From NCBI GenBank assembly GCA_937863995.1, contig CALMIK010000065.1, forward strand, positions 1-41,712: 41,712 nt of DNA, written 5' to 3'. The stretch comes from an uncultured Chelatococcus sp. (lineage in GTDB: Bacteria; Pseudomonadota; Alphaproteobacteria; Rhizobiales; Beijerinckiaceae). The notes under the pieces are model-generated. The model had not been told where the DNA came from and made no database searches. It saw only the letters and a program-made list of their open reading frames with translations. Position numbers and translations under genes: made by a program. Positions 34,880 through 41,712 of this stretch are shown here, piece after piece. Numbering within the stretch: position 1 is the first letter of the stretch; every line of letters starts with the position of its first letter.

Positions 34880-36358
34880 TCATCCCTTCGGAGCGGCAAT
34901 GGCCGCGCCGATGCGCTCCATCATCAGCGGAAAGAACGGGTTTGACTGCATGCGCGACGTCATGCGCAGGATCGGATCGAGGGTGAGCACGAACGTGTCC
35001 ACCTCGCCCAGCGTGTTCACGATGCCGGTGCGGATGCCGAAATCGTCCGCAGGATCGGGCGTCAGGCCATAGAGACCGTCGGTCAGCGGAAACGGCACCG
35101 CGACATGCGACAGGGAATAGACATCCGATGGATAGACGAGGCCTGTCTCGATGTCGGCGCCCTCGCCCGCCCCGGCCTCGACGACGCGCGCCACGACATC
35201 GCTGCTGCGGTCGTTGCGGTTCGTTACGAGAACCGTGCGGAAGGAGCGCGGCGCGGCCGGCAATTGCGCGAGCACCGCGTCACGCGCGTCGTCGTTCACC
35301 TGCGCGCCGAAGCGGTTGTTGACGTTGAGATTGGCGTCGAACAGCACCAGCTCGGAGCCGTTCGCCGGAAGCCGGCCGTAGACTTCCGTCAGGGTGGCGG
35401 ACGCGCTCACCGTGAAATCGAACACCGACTGGAAGGTGAGGATCGGCGGCAGCCTGTCGAGACGCCCCTCCTCCGCCAGCCGGCGCAGGCCGCCCTGCAC
35501 CTTCTGCGTCATGTCGAAGGACTGCTGGCCAGCGTTCACCGGCATGGAATTATACTTGAACGGATTGAACTCCGGCAGCACCGACAGCCACGCCGACTGG
35601 CCGAAACCCGGCACGAGCGCCGGCAGTCCCGCCAGCCACGTGAAGCGGGCGGCAGGGGTGATGCCCACCATCGGCGACAGCAGCACGAGCCTGTCGGGAC
35701 GCGCCAGCCCCTCCCCGGACACCGCCGCGATGGCGTAATCGAGCGCCAGCGCGCCGCCGTTGGAATAGCCGACGACATGCAGCGGCGCATCGCCGGGCGC
35801 CAGCCGGCGCGCCTCGCGCACGGCAAGGCGCGCGGCCGCCTGCCACTGCTCGAGCCGCGTGACCTTGAGCGAACCCGGCACCGTGCCGTGTCCCGGCAGG
35901 CGGATGGAAACGACCGCGAAGCCACGGTCGCGATAGAACTTGCCGACGTGGCGCAGGCTGTAGGGCGCATCTGTAAGGCCGTGCAGCAGCACCACCGCGC
36001 CCACGGGCTGGCCTTCTGGCAACAACACGGACGAGCGGTTCCAGTTCGTGGCGAAGCGCCACGGATAGACGGGGCTCGTGCTCGAATAGCGGTTGAAATG
36101 CGTGCGGTCGTCAGGCCGGATGGCGGTGGCGATGTCGCGCTCTACCCGGCTGAAAAGCGCATCTTCCACCCGCAGATATTGCGCCCAGTCGGCGCGATCG
36201 ATCTCGTCCGCGCCGGGTTCCGCGAGTTCCGCGGTGTGCCACGGCTCAAGCGGCAGGCCGCGGCGCATGTCCCAGCCGCGCCAGATGAAGGCCACCGCGA
36301 ACAGGACGACGAGAAGCAGGAGAACCCGCCGGATCAACCGGTGAAAGAAGGAAAGCAT
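34880..36358 (-). CDS. Membrane-anchored alpha/beta hydrolase
   Basis: This is a 492-residue protein with an N-terminal membrane helix (LLLLVVLFAVAFIWRGW). The hydrolase domain starts at about residue 112: VVLLHGLTDAPYSLRHVG, then the nucleophile elbow GYSNGGALALDYA. The C-terminal VYSLSHVAVPF segment may supply the catalytic His. The protein is probably in the periplasm or at the inner-membrane face and belongs to the serine aminopeptidase S33/lysophospholipase-like group. Its start is 24 nt from the end of tex, so the two are likely co-transcribed. The substrate cannot be read from the sequence. Confidence 0.85.
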   Translation of the reverse strand: MLSFFHRLIRRVLLLLVVLFAVAFIWRGWDMRRGLPLEPWHTAELAEPGADEIDRADWAQYLRVEDALFSRVERDIATAIRPDDRTHFNRYSSTSPVYPWRFATNWNRSSVLLPEGQPVGAVVLLHGLTDAPYSLRHVGKFYRDRGFAVVSIRLPGHGTVPGSLKVTRLEQWQAAARLAVREARRLAPGDAPLHVVGYSNGGALALDYAIAAVSGEGLARPDRLVLLSPMVGITPAARFTWLAGLPALVPGFGQSAWLSVLPEFNPFKYNSMPVNAGQQSFDMTQKVQGGLRRLAEEGRLDRLPPILTFQSVFDFTVSASATLTEVYGRLPANGSELVLFDANLNVNNRFGAQVNDDARDAVLAQLPAAPRSFRTVLVTNRNDRSSDVVARVVEAGAGEGADIETGLVYPSDVYSLSHVAVPFPLTDGLYGLTPDPADDFGIRTGIVNTLGEVDTFVLTLDPILRMTSRMQSNPFFPLMMERIGAAIAAPKG

Positions 36359-36382
36359 GATCGCCCCTTTACGCTCGACGCA

Positions 36383-38797
36383 TCAATTGTTGCCGTTGCG
36401 GCCGCCGCCGTTGCGATCGCGCCCGCCTTTGCCGGCATCGGCGGAGACGCCCGCGCGGCGCAGGGCATCGGCCAGCGCCGAGCCGGAATCTGCCGCCCCG
36501 CCGGCGCTGCCCCCGCGCCCGCCATGGGGCCAGTCGCGCCGTTCCTCTCGTCTTTCCTCGCGCCGTTCCTCGCGGCGCGGAGCACGCGCCTGCCCGCCGC
36601 CGCGATCAGCGCCGACGGCGTCGTCGAGCCGCATGGTGAGCGCGATGCGCTTGCGCGCCGCATCGACCTCCAGCACCTTGACGCGCACTACGTCGCCGGG
36701 CTTCGCCACGTCGCGCGGGTCCTTCACGAACGTGTTCGACATGGCCGAGATGTGAACGAGGCCGTCCTGATGCACGCCGATGTCCACGAAAGCGCCGAAG
36801 GCGGCGACGTTGGTGACCACGCCCTCCATCAGCATGCCGGGTTCGAGATCTCCGATCTTCTCGACGCCTTCCTTGAAAGTCGCGGTCTTGAAGGCGGGAC
36901 GCGGATCGCGGCCGGGCTTTTCCAGCTCGCGCAGGATATCGGTGACGGTGGGCACGCCGAACCTGTCGTCGGTGAAGCGCGCCGGATCGAGGCCGCGCAG
37001 CGTCGTGGCGTCGCCGATGAGCGCCCTGATGTTGCTCTTCGCCGCCGCCAGAATGCGCCGCACCACCGGATAGGCCTCCGGATGGACGCCGGATGCGTCG
37101 AGCGGATCGTCGCCCTCGCGGATGCGCAGGAAGCCGGCGCACTGCTCAAACGCCTTCGGCCCGAGGCGCGCCACCTTCTTCAACGCCGCGCGGTTGGCGA
37201 AGGGGCCGTTTTCATCGCGATGCGCCACGATGTTGCGCGCCAATCCTTCGCCCACGCCCGACACCCGCGCCAGCAGCGGTGCGGAAGCGGTGTTGACGTC
37301 GACGCCCACGCCGTTCACGCAATCCTCGACCACCGCATCGAGCGAGCGCGACAGCTTGCCCTCGGCGAGATCGTGCTGATACTGGCCGACGCCGATGGAC
37401 TTCGGGTCGATCTTGACCAGTTCCGCCAGCGGGTCCTGCAGCCGGCGGGCGATGGAGACCGCGCCGCGCAGCGTCACGTCCAGCTCGGGCAGCTCCTGCG
37501 AGGCATAGGCGGAAGCGGAATAGATGGAAGCCCCCGCCTCCGACACCACGATCTTCGTGAGGCCGAGCTGCGGGTGGCGCTTCATGAGTTCGGCAGCGAG
37601 CCTGTCGGTCTCGCGCGAGGCGGTGCCGTTGCCGATGGCCACGAGCTCCACCTTATGGCGGGCGGCGAGCGCGGCCAGCGCCGCCACCGCCTCGTCCCAC
37701 CGGCGCTGGGGCTCGTGGGGGAAGATCGCCGTCGTCGCCACAACCTTGCCGGTGCCGTCGACCACCGCAACCTTCACGCCCGTGCGAAAGCCCGGATCGA
37801 GGCCCATGGTGGCGCGCATGCCGGCGGGCGCTGCAAGCAGCAGATCACGCAGGTTGCCGGCGAACACGCGCACGCCCTCGTCTTCCGCCTGCTGCCACAA
37901 CCGGCCGCGCAAATCGAGCGATAGCGACACCAGAATGCGCGTGCGCCACGCCCAGCGAACGCTCTCTCGCAGCCACGCGTCACCGGGCCGGCCGCGGTCG
38001 GCGATGCCGAATCGGTGCGCGATCCGCAATTCGTAAGGCCCCGGCGTGCCGGCGGGCGCGGGCGAGGCGCTCTCCACCTCGGGCTCGAACGAGAGGTTGA
38101 GCACCTCCTCCTTCTCGCCGCGAAACAGCGCCAGGATACGGTGCGACGGCAGCTTGGCGAACGGCTCGCTGAAGTCGAAATAATCGGCGAACTTGGCGCC
38201 CTCCGTCGCCTTGCCCTCGCGCATGGAAGACACGAGCCGGCCCTGTTTCCACATCTCCTCGCGCAGGCCGCCAATGAGATTCGCGTCCTCCGAAAAATGC
38301 TCGACCAGAATCGCGCGCGCGCCTTCGAGCGCGGCCTGCACGGTGGCCACGCCTTTCGCCTCATCGACGAAGGCCCCGGCGCGCTCCTCCGGCGGGCGCG
38401 AGGGATCGGCGAGCAGCGTCTCCGCCAACGGCGCGAGCCCGGCCTCGCGGGCGATCTGCGCCTTGGTGCGCCGTTTCGGCTTGTACGGCAGATAGATATC
38501 CTCGATACGCGCCTTCGAGTCGGCGGCGAGGATGTCGGCCTTCAGCGCGTCGGTGAGCTTGCCCTGCTCCTCGATGCTGGCGAGCACTGCGGCGCGCCGC
38601 TCCTCCAGCTCGCGCAGGTAGCGCAGGCGCTCTTCCAGTGTGCGCAGCTGGGCGTCGTCGAGCGCACCGGTGATTTCCTTGCGATAGCGAGCGATAAAAG
38701 GAACGGTCGCGCCTTCATCGAGCAGCGTCACCGCCGCCTCGACCTGCTGCCCCCTGACACCGAGTTCCCCGGCGATTTTCTGAACTATGGAAGTCAT
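36383..38797 (-). CDS. tex: RNA-binding transcription accessory protein Tex
   Basis: This is an 804-residue nucleic-acid-binding protein related to eukaryotic Spt6. Domains in order: an N-terminal helical region ([19 protein letters not shown]), a YqgF-like nuclease-fold core ([16 protein letters not shown]), helix-hairpin-helix motifs (about 490-560, [15 protein letters not shown]) and an S1 domain (about 650-724, [21 protein letters not shown]). The C-terminal 80 residues are low-complexity with repeated EERR and Gly-rich runs. ATG 38797 is preferred because it gives the usual [12 protein letters not shown] start; a longer in-frame upstream ATG exists. Confidence 0.94.
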   Translation of the reverse strand: MTSIVQKIAGELGVRGQQVEAAVTLLDEGATVPFIARYRKEITGALDDAQLRTLEERLRYLRELEERRAAVLASIEEQGKLTDALKADILAADSKARIEDIYLPYKPKRRTKAQIAREAGLAPLAETLLADPSRPPEERAGAFVDEAKGVATVQAALEGARAILVEHFSEDANLIGGLREEMWKQGRLVSSMREGKATEGAKFADYFDFSEPFAKLPSHRILALFRGEKEEVLNLSFEPEVESASPAPAGTPGPYELRIAHRFGIADRGRPGDAWLRESVRWAWRTRILVSLSLDLRGRLWQQAEDEGVRVFAGNLRDLLLAAPAGMRATMGLDPGFRTGVKVAVVDGTGKVVATTAIFPHEPQRRWDEAVAALAALAARHKVELVAIGNGTASRETDRLAAELMKRHPQLGLTKIVVSEAGASIYSASAYASQELPELDVTLRGAVSIARRLQDPLAELVKIDPKSIGVGQYQHDLAEGKLSRSLDAVVEDCVNGVGVDVNTASAPLLARVSGVGEGLARNIVAHRDENGPFANRAALKKVARLGPKAFEQCAGFLRIREGDDPLDASGVHPEAYPVVRRILAAAKSNIRALIGDATTLRGLDPARFTDDRFGVPTVTDILRELEKPGRDPRPAFKTATFKEGVEKIGDLEPGMLMEGVVTNVAAFGAFVDIGVHQDGLVHISAMSNTFVKDPRDVAKPGDVVRVKVLEVDAARKRIALTMRLDDAVGADRGGGQARAPRREERREERREERRDWPHGGRGGSAGGAADSGSALADALRRAGVSADAGKGGRDRNGGGRNGNN

Positions 38798-38962
38798 TTG
38801 CCCTGCCGCAAAGAATGAAAGCCCGATTCCCGATGGTTCTTTTTCAACCTCGAACCGCGAATTGCAATCGATAAAACGGAAGCGAAAGGCTTGCCATATG
38901 CTTTCGTTTTGGTTAACAGGCATATGTCGCTCAAGTAGCGGCGGAACACGAGAGGCTACTGC
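38798..38962. promoter_or_regulatory. Divergent promoter region, tex / cell-wall hydrolase
   Basis: These 165 nt separate the divergent tex (-) and cell-wall hydrolase (+) genes and carry both promoters. The right half is AT-richer, with TTTCGTTTTGG and GTTAACAGGC. I see no other feature. Confidence 0.4.
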
Positions 38963-40075
38963 ATGAACCTCGTCCGGCGTTGCCGTCCCTCACTGGCAGC
39001 CACCACGGTACTGACCGCGCTCCTCCTCGGGGCATGCAGCTACTCCCCAGAACGCTCGCTGACGGTGTCGGACGCCGCAAAGCCTGCCGGTGGGAAACAG
39101 ACCGCAACGGCAGAGGCCGCCAAGCCCGGTACGGCATCCAAGCCCCGACAGGTAGCCAGATCCGGCGACAGCCGGACAGCGGAACCAAGCCGGCGGATCG
39201 CAACTGCCGACACGAAGAAGCAGACGTCGTCTCCCCAGTATTCTCCCCGCCGTCAGTTGGTCGCAAGCAACAGCGAGCGCGAATGCCTGATGCGGGCCAT
39301 GTATTTCGAATCGCACCGCTCCAGCCGTGAAGGCTTGGTCGCAGTCGGCACCGTGGTTATGAACCGCGTGAACTCCCCGAGCTATCCCGACACGATTTGC
39401 GGCGTCGTTGGACAGCGCAACCAGTTTGCGCCCGGCGTTCTGTCCCGCTCGATGTCGCCGCGCGACCGTCACCATGCCGAGGCAGCCGCTGACGAAGTTC
39501 TGGCCGGCAAGCGCCACGAAGGCATCGGCGATGCAATGTTCTTCCATGTCGCGACGCGGCGTTACAAGTATCCCAACATGCGCTATCTGCAGGTTGCGGG
39601 CGGCAACATCTTCTACAGCAAAGTCGGTCGCAACGCCCCGCGCGTGATCGACGGACCGGTTCTGGCTTACGCTGCACCCGCGCCGGAAGCCCCGGCAGCA
39701 GCGGCCGCGCCCGAAGCAGCTGTCGCGACCGCGACGCAGGAAGCCGCCACGGTCGTCGCGGCAGCCGCACCGGCAAAACGTCCGTCCGTCGCTCCCGCAC
39801 CAACCGTGGTCGCATCCGTTCCGCTACCGCCGCCGCGGATCGCGCTCACTGTCTCCCCGCCAGCCGCGAAGGCTGAAACCGCCGCAGCCACGGATGCTGC
39901 GCCTGCAGCTCCTGTGTCGCTTGCAGCGTCTACCCCGCAGGAAAAGCCTGCGGCGGAAGCCATCCTCCGTTCGCTGCCCATCGACGCGAGGCTCACGTCT
40001 TATCCGACGTTCAGCATGGAACCGTCGACACGGCTTTCCTACCGCTCCGTCAGCGCGCCCAGGCAACCAGAATAA
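38963..40075 (+). CDS. SleB-like cell wall hydrolase lipoprotein
   Basis: This is a 370-residue exported protein. The signal peptide ends in LLLGAC, a lipobox with Cys25 as the probable lipidated residue. A linker rich in Ala, Lys and Thr follows. The hydrolase_2 (SleB/CwlJ) domain spans about residues 105-215: [30 protein letters not shown], then [12 protein letters not shown] and [13 protein letters not shown]. The catalytic Glu is in the YFES segment. An Ala/Pro-rich C-terminal tail (about 230-340) is low-complexity. In alphaproteobacteria such enzymes act on the cell wall, since these bacteria do not form spores. Confidence 0.9.
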   Translation: MNLVRRCRPSLAATTVLTALLLGACSYSPERSLTVSDAAKPAGGKQTATAEAAKPGTASKPRQVARSGDSRTAEPSRRIATADTKKQTSSPQYSPRRQLVASNSERECLMRAMYFESHRSSREGLVAVGTVVMNRVNSPSYPDTICGVVGQRNQFAPGVLSRSMSPRDRHHAEAAADEVLAGKRHEGIGDAMFFHVATRRYKYPNMRYLQVAGGNIFYSKVGRNAPRVIDGPVLAYAAPAPEAPAAAAAPEAAVATATQEAATVVAAAAPAKRPSVAPAPTVVASVPLPPPRIALTVSPPAAKAETAAATDAAPAAPVSLAASTPQEKPAAEAILRSLPIDARLTSYPTFSMEPSTRLSYRSVSAPRQPE

Positions 40076-40364
40076 GAGCGGCAACGCATTTATAGCGATA
40101 GGCCAGCGCACGCCGTATCGCGAATGGCATTTTGGATAACGGCGGTTTGATTTTTTTATTGAATAGCCGGTGAATTATCCCAAAACAGCGCTTGCCACGG
40201 GCGCTGTTTGTGGGCTAGAAGCCCATGGTCGCCGGGGTAGCCAGCAACGAAAAATGCGTCGAAACCACATCCCTTCTAGGATGGCGGCAGCATGATTCGA
40301 CAGGCTTTTGCGCAATTGGTTGTCTCCTACAAAGACATCCGTTCGCACCGCTGATCGGTGATTT
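40076..40364. other. Intergenic region before tRNA-Ser
   Basis: These 289 nt contain no gene I can support. They hold the hairpin at 40183-40209, a second small hairpin (TGGGC-TAGAA-GCCCA near 40212) and the tRNA promoter region. Confidence 0.5.
40183..40209 (+). terminator. Likely terminator of the cell wall hydrolase gene
   Basis: AAACAGCGC (40183-40191) and GCGCTGTTT (40201-40209) form a perfect 9-bp stem with a 9-nt loop, about 108 nt after the stop. The three Ts lie in the stem; no further T tract follows, so strength is uncertain. Confidence 0.6.
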
Positions 40365-40454
<90 letters not shown>

Positions 40455-40551
40455 TTTCTGTCGCCAAGCAGTTGAAATTGTTGAGAAATTCGACTTAACG
40501 ATTTTCAAGCCCGCCAAAACCCCCCCATAAAGTTCCGCACGAGATATCCAC

Positions 40552-40803
40552 ATGGTGCGACAGGATGGCACAGGCAACCCGAAATCCCGCCGGTACTGGC
40601 GAACCGCCTGCATCCTTTGGGCTGGTCTGTTCGGCGGATTGGCTATGGTTCCTGCCGCCGTGTTCGGCATGACCGGATGGGCGCGCTTTGCTGCCAGCAC
40701 CGCCATCTTGGGCGTCGGCTTGAAGTGGTTCATCATGCCCAGCTTCCTCAACTATACCCAATTCATCATCCGCGACCGTGAGGATGCGGGGCGCGACAGA
40801 TAG
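40552..40803 (+). CDS. Small two-helix membrane protein, unknown function
   Basis: This is an 83-residue protein with a basic N-terminus. Two hydrophobic segments are visible (about 19-40, ACILWAGLFGGLAMVPAAVFG, and 46-60, AASTAILGVGLKWF), followed by a charged C-terminus. I do not recognise a family. The upstream ribosome site is weak, so the start is uncertain. The gene lies 97 nt downstream of tRNA-Ser and is convergent with the HTH/GIY-YIG gene; a short GC hairpin (40803-40817) overlaps its stop. Confidence 0.55.
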   Translation: MVRQDGTGNPKSRRYWRTACILWAGLFGGLAMVPAAVFGMTGWARFAASTAILGVGLKWFIMPSFLNYTQFIIRDREDAGRDR

Positions 40804-40838
40804 GCCCGTGCCGGGCCAGCGCGGGCCGCTGGCGGGCT

Positions 40839-41477
40839 TCATAGCTTTGTCAGTGTCGGGCGGTACTCCGCCTTGAGGCGGGCTTCCAGCCGCAATGCGG
40901 CGGCGGCGCTGTCGCACACGATCCAAGCGATTGCACAGCCGTCCAGCCATGCCCGCACCGCCGCCAGTTGATCGGGCGTCGGGATGTATCGCGCCGCGAG
41001 GATGTCGGCAGATGACGCGATACCGAGCCGTTCCGCGACGTTCCTTCGCAGCGCCGATTTTCTGATGGATGCGAGAGTGCGGCGGGCATGGTTGCCCCAA
41101 ACCCGACGCACCAGTGATGCCGCTGTGCCGACGTAGACGCGCTCCCCGCCTCGATAGAGCGCGTAGACGCCCGCCGACGCGGGAACGTCCGCCCGTGTGA
41201 GCGTGGCGAATGACAGGCGCGGGCAGGCGTCCATATGCGCCCACGTCGCCCCGTCGTCATAAGCCGATTGCAGGGCAAGCCAAAAATCGACGCCGTTCCC
41301 GAAATAGCGGGCAAGCCGTGCCGCCACGTCCGGGGTGATCGCGCCGCGCCCGGCGATGATGCCGGTGACGATTGCGGGCGACAGGTCAAGCGCAGCGGCG
41401 AACGCCTCGGGGGACAGGTCGCGGGCTTCAAGCTCGTATCGCAGGGTTTGGCCGGGATGGACGATGAAGGCGAGCAC
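40839..41477 (-). CDS. HigA-type HTH / GIY-YIG nuclease fusion
   Basis: This 212-residue protein has two complete-looking domains. Residues 5-75 match HigA/VapI antitoxins: VHPGQTLRYELEARDLSP, then AAALDLSPAIVTGIIAGRGAITPDVAARLARYFG and VDFWLALQSAYD. Residues 100-212 match GIY-YIG nucleases: GVY (103-105), YVG (115-117), Arg124/125 before GNH (His at 130), and the terminal RLEARLKAEYRPTL with Glu198. Start GTG 41477 is inferred from the domain boundary; upstream in-frame GTG 41492 and TTG 41525 exist, without clear ribosome sites. No HigB toxin lies upstream. It could be a self-contained addiction or defence protein, or a homing-type nuclease. Confidence 0.72.
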   Translation of the reverse strand: MLAFIVHPGQTLRYELEARDLSPEAFAAALDLSPAIVTGIIAGRGAITPDVAARLARYFGNGVDFWLALQSAYDDGATWAHMDACPRLSFATLTRADVPASAGVYALYRGGERVYVGTAASLVRRVWGNHARRTLASIRKSALRRNVAERLGIASSADILAARYIPTPDQLAAVRAWLDGCAIAWIVCDSAAAALRLEARLKAEYRPTLTKL

Positions 41478-41712
41478 GATGATAATTTCCACAGGGGGCA
41501 GGCCAGCGGGGGAAATACGGCGCAAGCCGTTCCATCTGCGCGTCTGTCAGCCAATACAGGTTGCTCATGTCCAGTCTCATCAGGGAGCCTGAACACATCA
41601 AAATCCCTGAATCAATGGGTCCTGAACCTAAACAGCTACGGTGAGGACTCAATCATATCCAGGCGATGATGATTGATACCAGTGCTATTGCGGACAGGTA
41701 ATTTGTCGCGAG
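41478..41712. other. Right-edge region upstream of the HTH/GIY-YIG gene
   Basis: No complete gene lies in these 235 nt. They hold the IS5-type remnant (41509-41629). The remaining 80 nt are unassigned and cut by the window edge. Confidence 0.5.
41509..41629 (-). mobile_element. Truncated IS5-type element, transposase N-terminus
   Basis: On the minus strand, ATG 41580 or 41568 opens MRLDMSNLYWLTDAQMERL-APYFP, the N-terminal start of IS5/IS427-group transposases. Similarity stops after about residue 24 (near 41509), where the HTH/GIY-YIG upstream sequence begins. The upstream leader ATTGATTCAGGGATTTTG is also typical of these elements. GGGTCCTGAACC near 41617-41628 may be the outer terminal repeat. 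It is a remnant that cannot transpose alone. Confidence 0.7.

Noticed and set aside
35105..37924. A 939-codon plus-strand open frame opposite the hydrolase and tex
   Set aside because: It mirrors two conserved minus-strand genes and has the composition of an antisense frame.
40803..40817. GGCCCG-TGC-CGGGCC hairpin as a terminator
   Set aside because: The stem is short, overlaps the stop codon and has no T tract.

Overview
This window is GC-rich chromosomal DNA from an alphaproteobacterium, most likely of the Hyphomicrobiales (Rhizobiales). The evidence is the periplasmic motor protein MotC in a fliF-motB-motC-fliK cluster, the purC/purSQL-bolA-grxD block, the DUF1476 (F1-ATPase zeta inhibitor) gene beside purC, a DnaA-domain-IV-like protein paired with a DUF6456 protein, and rhizobial-type intergenic repeats. 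I cannot name the genus.

Layout. 1-521 is non-coding and holds a rhizobial-type repeat. 522-1945 (+) encodes the DnaA-IV-like/DUF6456 pair. 2053-10886 (-) is a codirectional series: an ABC exporter, trmL, a TIGR02302 membrane protein, a HIG1-like twin-TM protein, a PduO-type cobalamin adenosyltransferase, etfB, etfA and 3-hydroxybutyryl-CoA dehydrogenase. hemF (+) follows, then lysA and a small lipoprotein (-), then tlpA (+). 14572-19350 (-) is the purine block purC-purS-purQ-purL followed by bolA and a CGFS glutaredoxin. Next come the ATPase zeta inhibitor (+), an esterase and a DUF465 gene (-), a second DUF465 gene (+), prpE (+) and a TPR lipoprotein-like exported protein (-).

25076-32141 (+) is a tightly coupled flagellar operon: fliF, a FliH-like gene, motB, motC, fliK and a lytic transglycosylase. 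Four of its five junctions overlap. It covers the MS ring, the export stator, the torque generator, hook-length control and probable wall remodelling. 32199-34742 holds two convergent VOC ring-cleaving dioxygenase genes, one of them fused to a carboxylesterase domain. After them come a membrane-anchored alpha/beta hydrolase and tex (-), then a SleB-like wall hydrolase (+).

The right end looks accessory. A tRNA-Ser(GGA) is followed by a small membrane protein and then by an unusual gene that joins a HigA-type HTH domain to a complete-looking GIY-YIG nuclease domain. That gene abuts a truncated IS5-type transposase. It is the best candidate here for something undescribed. The second best is the dioxygenase-esterase fusion, which ends inside a palindromic repeat that also occurs between tlpA and grxD.

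Metabolically, EtfAB, the hydroxybutyryl-CoA dehydrogenase, propionyl-CoA synthetase and the cobalamin adenosyltransferase fit acyl-CoA/propionate oxidation, with adenosylcobalamin serving methylmalonyl-CoA mutase encoded elsewhere. That link is inferred.
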